This document shows positions 46,126-58,500 of a stretch of DNA of 64,000 nucleotides, piece by piece. The notes beneath the pieces were generated by a model. It ran no database searches, was not told where the DNA came from, and saw nothing but the letters and a program-made list of their open reading frames with translations. Within the stretch, counting starts at the first letter, position 1, and each line of letters starts with the position of its first letter. The position numbers and the translations under genes were made by a program. The stretch covers positions 479,986,157 to 480,050,156 of the forward strand of contig NC_081412.1 in assembly GCF_030272615.1 (NCBI RefSeq), in the 5' to 3' direction. The DNA comes from Cryptomeria japonica (Eukaryota; Streptophyta; Pinopsida; Cupressales; Cupressaceae).

Positions 46126-47598
46126 TGTTGGCAATATAACAAGGATATTGAGAAGGTTGTTGATGATTATGGACATAACTGATTAAAGATGTTTTACTGT
46201 CTTGATATTATTATTTTTTCATTGATGTCAAGAAATTGATTTTCTCATTCAGTATGATGTTGCCATATCTTAAGAAATATGATATGAAGATTATAAAGAA
46301 GTCGATAAAGACATAGGAAAGAATATGATGAATAAAGGGATAAGTTATTGAATGGGCAACTCTACCGAGTCAGACAATGATGAGATCTTGATGTTTTAGA
46401 TTGTTTTAACATCATACATATGTTGTAAAATGTAAAGGTTAATACTACACTATGTTATCAGGCAAAGAACCTAGTCGGTAAACCCTAAGGTTATCACAGT
46501 CGGTTAATGAAGACAGAATGTCTACCGAGTAAAGTTTAGTATTCACCGAGTTGTAACTGAGCTATAACAAAATGCATTAAATGTTTACATGAGATATTTA
46601 ATGAAAGAAGCTGATGAGCTAGAGTGGATCAATGATTAGCAAGCCGTGGAAGAAGTTTGTTAACAAATCTAAGGCAATGGAAAGTCGGCAAGAAGATCTA
46701 CAGCTTAGATTGAACCGCATTACCCTAACACAAGTTCCAAGATGATTGTGCAAGTTCCGAGGTAGGGTAAAACATTTTTCAGATCGTAAGATACAACGAA
46801 CCTGGACAAGATTGAAGATCTAATGGCTATGATTGATCATGGGAAATGTGATCAAGGAGATTAAGCAGTTAGATGATTGTTTATAAATAAGGAACTGTTG
46901 ATAAACAGTGGATGCAGGCAAGTGTATGCACAGGGATGCTACATAGTGATCACCGAGCATAGAAGCTTGAAGACCTGTTGGAATAACAAAGTATTGATGC
47001 CCAACAGATAGACAAGATTAGTTCTATGTCTAGATTGTGTTGAACAAATAAGAATCTTCTTTAGCATTTTAGATGTAAAGTTGCAGATAGATTGTATTAC
47101 TGTTAGCTTGTGAAAGTAATAGGAAATCTCTTAACCGAGTGGACTTAACAGTCTTATAAGTAAATCCTCTAACAAGGTGACATTCTAAATGAGTGTTTGA
47201 AATCCTTTGACAAGGTCACTTCTAACAAAGTGAAGATCCTAACAGATCTGAGGGAAATCCCTTAACCGGGTCACATCTAGCAATGTGTTTTGTAATCTTT
47301 AACAGGATTGGCTTTTAACCGAGCATACTCTAGAAGAGTATATTTCTTAGTGGGTCCGAAATCCCACAGTGATTTTTCCCTATTTGGGTTTCCACGTTAA
47401 ATCTGGTGTTATGAGGTTTATATTGTTCATATGCTTTTGAGTTTGCATGTTTGACAGTTTTTGATTATATGACTGATATATGTTACCGAGGTTGAATCTG
47501 ATGTTTTCATTGATGATTAAGTTTGTATGATTCACCCCCCCCACCTCTCATCTTGTTGGCTATTGGATCTGTACTTATATTAAGTATCAGAACTATCA
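46126..47598 (+). repeat. Copia-1 5' LTR
   Basis: TGTTGGCAAT ... AACTATCA. Contains CCGAG-rich repeats in U3-like sequence, the shared motif GATTTTTCCCTATTTGGGTT at 47371-47390 and a C-run near 47535. The promoter and start site are not resolved. Confidence 0.95.
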
Positions 47599-47600
47599 AT

Positions 47601-47612
47601 TGGTATCAGAGC
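47601..47612 (+). other. Copia-1 primer-binding site (initiator tRNA-Met)
   Basis: TGGTATCAGAGC, two bases after the LTR end, complementary to the 3' end of initiator tRNA-Met. Confidence 0.9.
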
Positions 47613-47662
47613 TTTGGACTTCGAAAGGAAAGATTAAAGGCACTTGAGTTAAAGATCCAAAG

Positions 47663-48628
47663 ATGTATAAGAGGGATGCACCTAAGCTGAATAAGTCAAG
47701 TTTCTCTACATGGCAGAAAAGGATGAAGCTACATCTATCAAGAGTTGGAGAATATGCTATATACTATCTGGAGAATGATTTTGTTACACCGAGCACCTAT
47801 CCATTGACTATGGAAGAGATAAAGGCAAAGCAAGAACACATTCAAGCAATGATTGAAATAACATCTGCATTGACCGATTCTGAGTTTAATGATCTAGAAG
47901 GCTACAATGATGCGAAGGCTATGTGGACTAAGCTCATATCTATATATGGAGGAGATGAACATGTTCAAAGAGTAAAAGTTGATAGTCTAAGAGGACAACT
48001 TGAATCTATGAGGATGAATGAAGGTGAGAACATAACCCAGTACAGTACAAGAATAAAGGAGATTGTAAATCAAATCAAGGGAGTAGGAGGAACTATTGAA
48101 GAAAAGGATGTGACAAGTAAGTTGTTAAGAACCCTTCTACCTGGCTATGCAATCCGAGTCTCTGCAATCAATGAATTGAGGTCTATACCTAATATGCCAA
48201 TTTCCTTGGATGCTACTATTGGTAAGCTACATGCATTTGAGTTAAGTAATTTTGATAATAGTGGGTCATCGGTAAATAAAGTTGAATCTGCATTTAGTTC
48301 TTTTCATCTGAATGAATCTAATGATTACAATGAAAGAAAGTATAAGTACTCTAGAGGAGATCATAGTGGAGCAAGTGAAAGATTTCGAAAGAACATGGAG
48401 GAGGTACACAAACTGTATGAAGAAATCAGAAAGCAAGAAGAGTTTGAAGCACTATTGGCTAAAAGGTTACCAAGAGGCAAAGGTAAGTATAAGGGAAAAC
48501 TACCCTTGAAATGTTTCAATTGTGATAAGATTGGACATATGGCTTCTAACTGTCCTGACAAAGATTTCACTGAAAAGAGAGATTACCGAGATGATAGACA
48601 GAAAGATAATCATTACAGAGGTCACTGA
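47663..48628 (+). CDS. Copia-1 gag polyprotein segment
   Basis: 321 codons from ATG to TGA, 65 bp after the 5' LTR. Residues 1-200 form a copia-type gag (UBN2-like: SFSTWQKRMKLHLSRVGEY; DAKAMWTKLISIYGG; TSKLLRTLLPGYAIRVSAIN). A charged linker follows, then the zinc knuckle CFNCDKIGHMASNC at about residues 287-300. This is the longest undamaged frame of the element. The TGA after RGH is probably a nonsense change, because the same frame runs on into the protease. Confidence 0.85.
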   Translation: MYKRDAPKLNKSSFSTWQKRMKLHLSRVGEYAIYYLENDFVTPSTYPLTMEEIKAKQEHIQAMIEITSALTDSEFNDLEGYNDAKAMWTKLISIYGGDEHVQRVKVDSLRGQLESMRMNEGENITQYSTRIKEIVNQIKGVGGTIEEKDVTSKLLRTLLPGYAIRVSAINELRSIPNMPISLDATIGKLHAFELSNFDNSGSSVNKVESAFSSFHLNESNDYNERKYKYSRGDHSGASERFRKNMEEVHKLYEEIRKQEEFEALLAKRLPRGKGKYKGKLPLKCFNCDKIGHMASNCPDKDFTEKRDYRDDRQKDNHYRGH

Positions 48629-49175
48629 GACTTCAAAAGAAGAGATAGAAAGACCTGCTTAATTGCTGATGAGGAATCTGAAGATGATAAATTAGATGAG
48701 ACTAATACAGAGGAAGTTGTTTATGTGGTTATCAAGGATGGATCAGATGAAGAAAGGTATGAAGAAAAAGCCCTAATATCTCACATAAACACTAATGATT
48801 CTTGGATTATAGATAGTGGATGCTCACATCATATGATAGGAGATAACACAAGTTTGTTATGTTAGAAGATTATGATGGAGGCTATGTTAGATTTGGGAAT
48901 GATGCACCATGTCCGGTAAGAGGTAAAGGATCCATAAAACTTCTTGATAAAGAAGATGCAATGATGTTTATTGGGTTGAAGGTTTGAAATATAATTTGTT
49001 GAGTGTAGCACAGCTAAACAACACAGGTTACCGAATAGAATTTCAGAAAGGAATTGTCAAAGTTCATGACAAAAATGGAAAGTTAGCTGCTACCGGGACA
49101 CAAACAAAAGGTAATACATTTCACCTTGACTCTACTCACAACAAGTGCTTGCATGCAAAGATTGATAACACCTAG
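48629..49175 (+). pseudogene. Copia-1 protease and GAG-pre-integrase segment
   Basis: The gag frame continues as an acidic linker and then DSWIIDSGCSHHMIGD, the retropepsin active site with D-S-G. Frameshifts near 48850 and 48965 disrupt the rest (VRFGNDAPCPVRGKGSIKLL). The frame at 48984-49175 gives LLSVAQLNNTGYRIEFQKG up to TAG. Confidence 0.8.
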
Positions 49176-50207
49176 TTATGGCATAAAAGGTTTTGTCATG
49201 TTAATTTTGATAATCTGATCAAGATAAGTAAGAAGCACAGAGTAAGAGGTCTACCGAGTCTTGAAAAACCTGAGAATGCTATGTGTCGAGGATTCCAAAT
49301 GGGCAAGATGACAAGATCCAGCTTTACAAGTAAGTCCTACACATCTAAGGGAATTTTAGATCTTGTACACACTTATCTTTGTGGTCCTATGAAAGTTCAA
49401 AGTTATTATGGTGATAAGTATTTCATATTATTTATGGATGATTATTCAAGGATGATGTCAGTAATGTTTTTAAAAGAAAAATCAGAAGCTTTTCAAATGT
49501 TTAAGTGGTACAAGGCTAGAGTTGAAAATGAAATAGGAAGACAACTGAAATGTCTTAGATCAGATAGAGGAGGAGAGTTCACATCTGATGAGTTCAACCT
49601 ATTTCGCAATGATCACGATATTAAAAGATAAGTCTCTGCACCGAGGACTCCATAGCAGAATGGAATAGCTGAAAGAAGAAACAGATCTATTGTGGATTGT
49701 GGTAGAATACTGATGATTGAGAAGAAGGTTCCACAAACATTTTGGAGAGAAGCAATAAGAATAGCTATTTACACCTTGAACCGAGTTCAATTGAAGAAAG
49801 GTACTTTGAAGACACCTTATGAAATATGGTATGGCAAGAAACCTAACATAAGTTATTTTAAGATCTTTGGAAGCAAATGCTATGTTCATAAAGATGATAG
49901 AAATGGCAAGTTTGATCAGAAAAGTGAAGAAGGAACATTTCTAGGATATTCTTCTAGAAGCAAAGCATTTAAATGTCTGATCAAATCATCTAACAAAATA
50001 GTAGAAAGTGCAAATGTGAAAATTGATGAATTTGTAGAAAGAACCGATGACAGGAATTCCAAAGAACCAGAAGACTATGATGAATTTGTCTATGTGCAAC
50101 CGAAAAGTCCTATCGAGATAACTGTTGAAGGAAATGAGGAAGATATCCAGTTACCGAGTGATGAAGAGTATCATACACCAAGTCAGATTATAGGAGATAA
50201 AGGATGA
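49176..50207 (+). pseudogene. Copia-1 integrase
   Basis: HHCC finger at the start (LWHKRFCHVNFD, then CRGFQMGK, where Phe at 49293-49295 replaces a Cys). The core reads LDLVHTYLCGP; the family has D-L-C-G-P, so the first catalytic Asp is Tyr (49374-49376). FILFMDDYSRMM and GGEFTSDEF keep the other acidic positions. After a TAA near 49629, 49692-50207 is open with FWREAIRIAIYTLNRVQ and YGKKPNISYFKIFGSKCYV. Confidence 0.85.
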
Positions 50208-50211
50208 TCTA

Positions 50212-51131
50212 GTGATGACAAGGAACAAACTGAGACAGAGCACATGTTTGATATCTGAATTTGAACCAAGAATAGTAAAAGAGGCATTCAACAATGAAGA
50301 TTGGATAAATGCTATGACTGAAGAGATTGATCAAATCAAGAAGAATGACACATGGACACTAGTCCCAAGACCTAAGGATAAAAATGTAATCGGTACAAAG
50401 TGGATCTTCAGAAACAAGCTAAATGAGAAAGGAGAGGTCGTTCGGAACAAAGCAAGATTGGTTTGCAAAGGTTATGCCCAAGAAGAAGGAATTGATTATG
50501 GTGAGACTTTTGCACCTGTTGCCAGACTTGAAGGAGTTAGAACATTGTTGGCATATGCTGCTTTCAAAAACTTCAAGGTATATCAAATGGATGTCAAATT
50601 TGTATTTCTGAATGGAATATTAGAAGAAGAAGTTTTCATTGAACAACCTAAAGGATTTGTTGAAGACAATAATAAAGATCAGGTATGTAAATTGAACAAA
50701 GCTTTATATGGTCTGAAACAAGCACCTAGAGCATGGTATGAAAGACTGCACTCTTATTTGATTAAGATTGGTTTTATAAGGACAAGTGAGAACAACAACA
50801 TGTACATGAAGAATGATGAAAATGGAATACTAATCTCAACCATATTTGTTGATGATATTATTTTTGTGGAAATGACTCTTTATGCAAGAACTTTGGTAAT
50901 GAAATGAGCAAAGAATTTGAGATGTCATTAATCAGTGAGATAAAGTATTTTATAGGCTTACAGATACTGCAAATGAAAAATGAAATTTTCATTACTCAAT
51001 CCAAATACATAAAGGAAATCTTGAAGAAATTTGGAATGGAAGATTCAAAGCCAGTAAGTACAACTATGACTACAAACTGCAAACTATCAAAGAATGATGA
51101 ATCTGCATCTATTGATGAGACACTCTACTGA
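50212..51131 (+). pseudogene. Copia-1 reverse transcriptase
   Basis: Copia [80 protein letters not shown] and the active site TIFVDDIIF with both Asp present. A frameshift near 50870 moves the frame; FEMSLISEIKYFIGL and KYIKEILKKFGMEDSKP continue in the next one to TGA at 51129. Confidence 0.88.
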
Positions 51132-51134
51132 TCC

Positions 51135-51797
51135 ATGATTGGAAAACTACAATATGTTGTTCACAGCAGGCCTGATATAGCACATGCAGTAGGTATTGTT
51201 GCAAGATTCTCTGTAGATCCTAAGGAAATACACATGACAACAATCAAAAGAATTTCCAGATACTTGAAAGGCACTGAAGATTATGGCTTAGTATATCAGA
51301 AAGGAAATGATTTTGATTTGAAAGTCTATACTAATGCTGATTGGGCAGGCAACATTGATGACAGGAAAAGCACAAGTGGAGGAGCTTTCTTCTTAGGAGA
51401 AAGACTAGTGAGTTGGCTTAGCAAGAAACAAGGATGTGTTTCTTAGTCAACAGCCGAAGCTGAATATGTTGCTGCAACACTGAATTGTACCAACATTGCA
51501 TGGATCAAACAATTGTTGGAAGGTATAAATGAGAAAGTTACCGAGCCAGTAACTATATTCTGTGACAATACTAGTGCCATTAATATTTCAAAGAACCCTG
51601 TTATGCACTCTAAGACAAAGCACATATCTATCAAATATCATTATCTTAGAAAAGAAGCTCATGAAAAGAAAGTGGTGTTGGAATATGTTAAAACAAAGGA
51701 ACAAATAGCTGATATCTTCACCAAGCCACTACCAAAGGACACTTTTGAATATCTCAGAAGTAAGTTAGGGGTCCTACCCCTATCTCTTACTCACTGA
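51135..51797 (+). pseudogene. Copia-1 RNase H and pol C-terminus
   Basis: SRPDIAHAVGIVARFS, NADWAGNIDDRKSTSGGAFF (first acidic position changed to Asn), a TAG near 51444, then STAEAEYVAA, CDNTSAINISKNPVMH and the usual terminus ADIFTKPLPKDTFEYLRSKL. It stops at TGA 51795-51797; 440 bp of non-coding DNA with two PPT-like tracts lie between it and the LTR. Confidence 0.88.
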
Positions 51798-52050
51798 CCG
51801 AGTTCGGTGAAAGCATCACTTCGATGAATCTATTGAATATCTTTTAGGGAGCTGATGCTGGAGTGATACACTTTAAGAATGCTTTTCTGAAAGTGTACTG
51901 GAACAATATTGAGATAATATAGAAAATGATACAGGGAATAGGAATTGTAAACAAATGCTCTGACCGAGACTCAGTTGATACACATCAGCAAGAAATAACT
52001 TCTTACAGAAACAACTTATGTTTTAGTTATTTTCTTTTTGGCATTGTTGT

Positions 52051-52064
52051 CAAAGGGGGAGAAG
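52051..52064 (+). other. Copia-1 internal PPT-like motif
   Basis: CAAAGGGGGAGAAG after TTGGCATTGTTGT, 190 bp before the true tract; purine-rich repeats (GGAGAAGACTACC) follow it. Confidence 0.65.
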
Positions 52065-52242
52065 ACTACCAGGGTGAGAAGACCTACCCAAGGAGGAGAA
52101 GACTACCAAGGAGGAGAAGACCTAAGAAGATTGAGAGAAAACTAGAAGAGAAGTCTGATGTATGGGGGAGAGCATTTCAACATTTTAGAATCACAGCAAT
52201 CTGAATTCTTAACGGTCAAATCAATTGGTTTTGCCATCAATG

Positions 52243-52256
52243 CCAAAGGGGGAGAT
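52243..52256 (+). other. Copia-1 polypurine tract
   Basis: CCAAAGGGGGAGAT directly before TGTTGGCA of the 3' LTR. Confidence 0.85.
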
Positions 52257-53730
52257 TGTTGGCAATATAACAAGGATATTGAGAAGGTTGTTGATGATTA
52301 TGGACATAACTGATTAAAGATGTTTTACTATCTTGATATTATTATTTTGTCATTGATGTCAAGAAATTGATTTTCTCATTCAGTATGATGTTGCCATATC
52401 TTAAGAAATATGATATGAAGATTATAAAGAAGTCGGTAAAGACACAGGAAAGAATATGATGAATAAAGGGATAAGTTATTCAATGGGCAACTCTACTGAG
52501 TTAGACAATGATGAGATCTTGATGTTTTAGATTGTTTTAACATCATACATATGTTGTAAAATGTAAAGGTTAATACTACACTATGTTATCAGGCAAAGAA
52601 CCTAGTCGATAAACCCTAAGGTTATCGCAGTCGGTTAATGAAGACAAAATGTCTACCGAGTAAAGTTTAGTATTCATCGAGTTGTAACCGAGCTATAACA
52701 GAATGCATTAAATGTTTACATGAGATATTTAATGAAAGAAGCTGATGAGCTAGAGCGGATCAATGATTAGCAAGCCATGGAAGAAGTTTGTTAACAAATC
52801 TAAGGCAATGGAAAGTCGGCAAGAAGATCTACAGTTCAGATTGAACTGCATTACCCTAACACAAGTTCCAAGATGATTGTGCAAGTTTCGAGGCAGGGTA
52901 AAACATTTTTCAAATTGTAAGATACAATGAACCTGGACAAGATTGAAGATCTGATGGCTATGATTGATCATGGGAAATGTGATCAAGGAGATTAAGCAGT
53001 TAGATGATTGTTTATAAATAAGGAACTTTTGATAAACAGTGGATGTGGGCAAGTGTATGCACAAGGATGCTACATAGTGATCACTGGGCACAGAAGCTTG
53101 AAGACCTATTGGAATAATAGAGTATTGATGCCCAGCAGATAGACAAGATTAGTTCTATGTCTAGATTGTGTTGAACAAATAAGAATCTGCTTTAGCATTT
53201 TAGATGTAAAGTTGCAGATAGATTGTATTACTGTTAGCTTGTGAAAGTAATAGGAAATCTCTTAACCGAGTGGACTTAACAGTCTTATAAGTAAATCCTC
53301 TAACAAGGTGACATTCTAAATGAGTGTTTGAAATCCTTTGACAAGGTCACTTCTAACAAAGTGAAGATCCTAATAGATCTGAGGAAAATCCCTTAACTGG
53401 GTCACATCTAGCAATGTGTTTTGTAATCTTTAACAGGATTGGCTTTTAACCGAGCATACTCTAGAAGAGTATATTTCTTAGTGGGTCCAAAATCCCACAG
53501 TGGTTTTTCCCTATTTGGGTTTCCACGTTAAATCTAGTGTTATGAGGTTTACATTGTTCATATGCTTTTGAGTTTGCATGTTTGACAGTTTTTGATTATA
53601 TGACTGATATATGTTACTGAGGTTGAATCTGATGTTTTCATTGATGATTAAGTTTGTATGATTCACCCCCCCCCCCCTCTCATCTTGTTGGCTATTGGAT
53701 TTGTACTTATATTAAGTATCAGAACTATCA
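52257..53730 (+). repeat. Copia-1 3' LTR
   Basis: Nearly identical to the 5' LTR; most changes are C/T or G/A, many in CCGAG to CTGAG contexts. The C-run near 53666 is expanded by a few bases. Confidence 0.95.
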
Positions 53731-53735
53731 CTCTC
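53731..53735. repeat. Target-site duplication of Copia-1, right copy (CTCTC)
   Basis: Identical to 46121-46125. Confidence 0.9.
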
Positions 53736-54400
53736 TAACCTTATGTCTAAGTATTTGTTTGTTTCTTCCAATATTTTCAAAAAATTGTAATTTCTCTAAG
53801 AGTTTATTCTATGGTACCAATGCAGTATTTTCTTCCTCTAAGAAATATCTTTTATCTTCAATAAGTTGTTGATTGATCATTGATTTTGTATTTTTAATGA
53901 TTTTATCATGTTGGTATTTATTTGAGAATAAGTATTCTTCCTCTTCTTCATCATCTTCTTCATCTTATTTTGTGTCTATGATGTCTTGTTTACCTTTCGT
54001 GGTATTAGTTCCTTGGCAAGTAACTAACAAATCTTGTTTTTCTTGTTGTTTGTATTCTTATTTCTAGATTTTGAATTTTTTCTCTCTTCCATAAAATCTT
54101 CACCAAAGGTTTCTTCTCCTGTAGAAGTTTCTAATTGCTAAATTCTCTTATTTTTGGCATATCCTTGCTCCTTGTGGTACATTTTTTTGTACCTTTCTTA
54201 TCACTCTGACTCTTTTGTTTGGTCCTTATAGCTCATCAATGTTAGATTGTGGTGTCTCATACTATAAATAATTTTGTGCTTTATCATAGGTAAAGAGATC
54301 ATGGTCTAAGCTACTACAAAATGCATAGTTCTTCTTCTCATTACAGTAAAATCTAGTAGAATAGTGACCTAATTTATCTTTTGGGTGAATTTTTTGTAAA
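53736..54400 (-). pseudogene. Upstream part of the same remnant: acidic linker and possible gag knuckle
   Basis: On the minus strand, 53880-53990 encodes an acidic run (DEEDDEEEEEYLF) and 54280-54370 a Cys/His-containing segment (GHYSTRFYCNEKKNYAFC) that may be a decayed gag zinc knuckle. Reading across the CTCTC duplication connects it with the retropepsin-like fragment at 46085. From 54400 to 55500 nothing else is recognised. Confidence 0.4.
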
Positions 54401-55514
54401 CTGGTGAAGGATTACAAAATTTGAGTTTCACGATAGTACATGAGAATACTTCTTAGAAGGCAAAATACAATCACTCCTAATTATAAGGGAAGGCTCTCCC
54501 TTTCAACTACAATTTTTATTTTCCCTATTCTACCTGCTAACTTTACACTAATCCAATATGCCACAATAACTTTGTTCTCATTTTTCAGAACAAGTTTGAT
54601 CTAATTCTCTATTTAGAACAGATTTCTCTTTTCACCTTAAACAACTCAAACTTGCAGTAATATTAAAACTAGGCTAACTAGGAAGTAAAGTTTCCATGAA
54701 AGAATAAAGTCTTTCGTTACTTCCCTTTTTTGAGAATTACTTAGGGACGAGCCTTGTGTATACAAAGAACTCAAAGTTTCTTTCAAATGCCTAAGTATTA
54801 TCAACCATCATAACCCAAATGCCAATATATTGCTAGATCAAAGACTTCCAAATATATTGTAAGATTTTATATTCTAACAAGATAACTTAGTAAAGTACAA
54901 AGACTTTACCTTCTTATCCACGCCAATTTCCTATTCTTGAATTTTCACAGTTTCACAAAGTCTACCTTTATAAACTCAAGTTGCTTCTCAATATTTTGCA
55001 GCAATAGAAATATACAACTTAGATCTTTCAAGAACATATAACACAAATGACATAAGAACATTTATATCATACTCAAGATTGATTCCAACAAAAAGTGTGA
55101 AAGCCAAACTTGTCTTCTCTTTGATTAAGTTTACAAATTCACAATATGAACACCAAGTCTCACTTTGCTCTTCACTTTGGCAGAGTTTTGTTGCATAAAA
55201 TAATGATGTAAAAAGATCCTTATTAGAATAAAAATCCTCCGATATATAGAGGAGTGTTGTAGCATGAAACTAAAAAAAATGCAACTAATTCGTGACTAAG
55301 TTACATGGCTAAAATTGAGTTTTGGACAAAAGAGTCAATTTTGTTTGTCCAAAAAAGTGTAACCCATTATTGTGGGTTCACCCAGCCAAAAGTAGAGACC
55401 TATTTGACTTAGAACACATGTAGTCCTATATGTGCACTAGAGTATATAAAAAAGATACTTAAGTTGTCGATTGACATTACAAAATGCCACTGTCACAAAA
55501 ATGACTATCATTTT

Positions 55515-58500
55515 CCTCATGTTGATTGTCGTTTATGGAATTCTTCAAAATTTTGCAAGACATCTTTCATCTGAGCTCCATCAGGTCCCTAGGTATGGCT
55601 GATGATGATCGTAACCCATGTGATAGAGTCTTCTAAGTCAGTGAAACACTTTTTGTGTTTCTTAAAAAGAGAATCCAGAAAGTCCAAGATGAATTGTAGA
55701 TCAACTAATTTATCAATAGAGGACAAAGAGAAGTCCTCTCTATCAATTTTACTATTCATCAACAAGATGAATTACTTAATGACCACATCCACATCAAGAA
55801 CATTTTGATTTTCATCAAGGAAAGGACATGGGATCTCAAAGATTTTATCAACAATCTCCTTCTTGGCTACACATTCTTTTTTATCTTTTTGCATGTCCTT
55901 AATAAGATGCTCTAGAATATTCATTTAATGCTCCAATGACTCTCATTGTTCAACATACATTTGATGAGAAGCAATAAAATTATTTTGCACAAGATCATCT
56001 GAATCAAAGTCTTCAGGCCTCAACCATGCCTCAAATTATTTCTCTTGTGCTTCTAATTCTTGGGAAAAGATTCTCATGGTGTTGTCCACTTCTATCCTTA
56101 TGTCATCAAGATTACTAATGATAGTGAAATCTAAGCTCAGGAGACATGTACCTTATCTTAGCATCCAATCCATCCATTCTCCCACTACTCTACGTCATGA
56201 TGTTGCTTTCTTGGCCCTTTTTATAACATGTTCATCTAGTGATGAAGTCACTGGCTCAGTGGTTTCCAAAGACTTAGTAACCCTATTTAACACAATGGTG
56301 AGTTGTTCAATATGTGCCTTGAGTATGTCCTTTTTTACCCTACGTTCATCATACCTAGCAACAAGAGCATCTAAAGCTGATTGAACGTCACCTAAAGTAG
56401 AATCATGAGTTTGTTTGCCTAACTCAATCCTCTTGATTACAAAATTTGATTCTTGAATCTGATCAATATCTTTATCAGGAGGAATAGCAATATTTACATA
56501 CTTGTTTCTTAATTTGTCCACCTTTACCCTTGACAAGTTTTTGGCTTTCTTGGTAATTTTTTGTTTAGTGGTGACAAGCTAACTAAAATCAAAATCAGCA
56601 AGTGAAACAACTTGTTTCTCTCTCTTAGGTGCATTAGAGAATAACCATGGTGGAGAAGAGGCATCATCATCATCATCATCACTTGTAGATAAATCTTGAG
56701 AAGGATTTAATGGCTCTTGAGGGGTATTATCACAATAGGTGACATTATGGTGATAATTGGGGTAAGATTCTCAAAGGATGACTCACTGGGTCTAAGACCC
56801 AACTTTGTCATAAATTTGTCAAAATCATCTAACATGGAAGCAGAAACTTCAGACAAATTAGGAAAAGTGGAGAAAACATTCTCAATATTATCATAGGGAG
56901 TATCTAGGGCAGACTCACTAGCTACACTAGTGGAAGAAATGTGAACAACCATGCTAGGAGAAACACATGTAACAACAGAAGGTTCTAACTCAAAAGTAGG
57001 AACAAAAGCATGTATCATAGAAGAAGTAAGAGGTATATGAGGTAAATATTCTTGGGACTTATCTGCTTGTTGTAATCCTTCCTCATCATATTCATTGTGT
57101 TCTTCATCATCCTCTTGATCACCTTCAAGATGATCAATATCAATAGGCTCTGCATCAGGATGGTCATCTTCCAATTGTTCATCTTGTACTTTAGATTCCT
57201 ATGTCTCATGAACATTAGAGCCTGATGGCTCTCCTTGATATTTTCCTTTATTGGTTCCAACCATGAACTTCAACTTGGGAACCTTTGAAGGAGTGGTGAG
57301 ATCCTATTTGTTCTTCATTCTAATCTCTGATCTCCTCCCAAGAGGTCCGTCTGTATCATCATCAAAGCCGGTGGAGAAGGTTTTCAATTGGGTTCCCTTA
57401 CTTGAGAGCCATACATTAGTATTCACAAGAATACTTTGAAATCTCTCTAATAGAGGTTGATTCCTTCTGAGACCATTGGATAAGAGGCAATGGAGTTGAT
57501 GAAACTTTCTTATCAACATAGGTAAGATCAAGAACATTACCATCTTCTTCCAGGTCATCTGGCATATCGACAAGGTCAAACTCCCTAATTTGATCAATTA
57601 TGAGCCGACAGTAATCAAGTTTCCTGACATCGTGTTCAATTCGGAAATCAACCCAAACATATTCAATATGATGGATGTAAACATATGCCTTATTCAATTT
57701 GTTTCTCATTCCTCTATAGCCAAAATCTCTCATGGCCTTGAAGAACCTCATAGTTACTCTTCTCATATCCTCCTCCATTGCCCTAGTTTTGAAGATAGAA
57801 GTGATAAAATACCTACCAATAGTTATAGATAATTTTAGACCTGTTTTATGGGAACCTGATTGAGCCTCATGGACTGCCACCATCTGACGAGCCAACTCCA
57901 TAAAAATAATTTTATCTGATAGGTATCTTGGGAGCATGAATGGCTCACCATTGAAACACCCTACTTTGAGATATGTGAAAGTAGGGAACTGCAAGAACAT
58001 GCATCCATATTAATTTACAACCTCCTAGGCATGATCTAATACCCTTTTATTGTACAAATATTTATTCATCATACACGTGATATCCAAAGAAAGGATCATT
58101 CACTCTTCAGAAATGACTGAAATTGTTCTTCAGCACCAACTGGGAGTAGTATTCATGTACAACAAACTGCCTCCTATCTCTTGTTGTAGATAGTCTTGGA
58201 AAATGTCTCACTGAAGCTGTAGTGTACACAAAATAGGAAGTCATGTAGAACTTAAGAGTGGTTGGCACTTTGGTAAGTTGTTCACATACAGAATCACTGA
58301 TTTGCTTACCCCAAAATATCCTTTCCTTGTTTTGTCTGATGACATGGATATATTGATACATCCATTTATAATAAGTGTTAGAAGTGGGAAGCCCTTTCAC
58401 CCTAGTCAGAAGAGTTACCAAATCATTTACTTCATCTATCCTAGGAAAAGTCTCCGACCATCTAGCAATTCTTGGCCTTTGGGTCTTCAACAAGTTGTCA

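Larger units (their letters stand above)
46126..53730 (+). mobile_element. Copia-1: full-length Ty1/copia element, plus strand
   Basis: LTRs 46126-47598 and 52257-53730 (1473 and 1474 bp), perfect duplication CTCTC (46121-46125 and 53731-53735), PBS TGGTATCAGAGC next to the 5' LTR and PPT next to the 3' LTR. Internal order gag, protease, integrase, RT, RNase H. About 45 differences between LTRs by hand, nearly all transitions. Coding region has five or more stops and several frameshifts, and integrase has lost a catalytic Asp, so it is not autonomous. Gag and RT are close to those of Copia-2. Confidence 0.93.
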
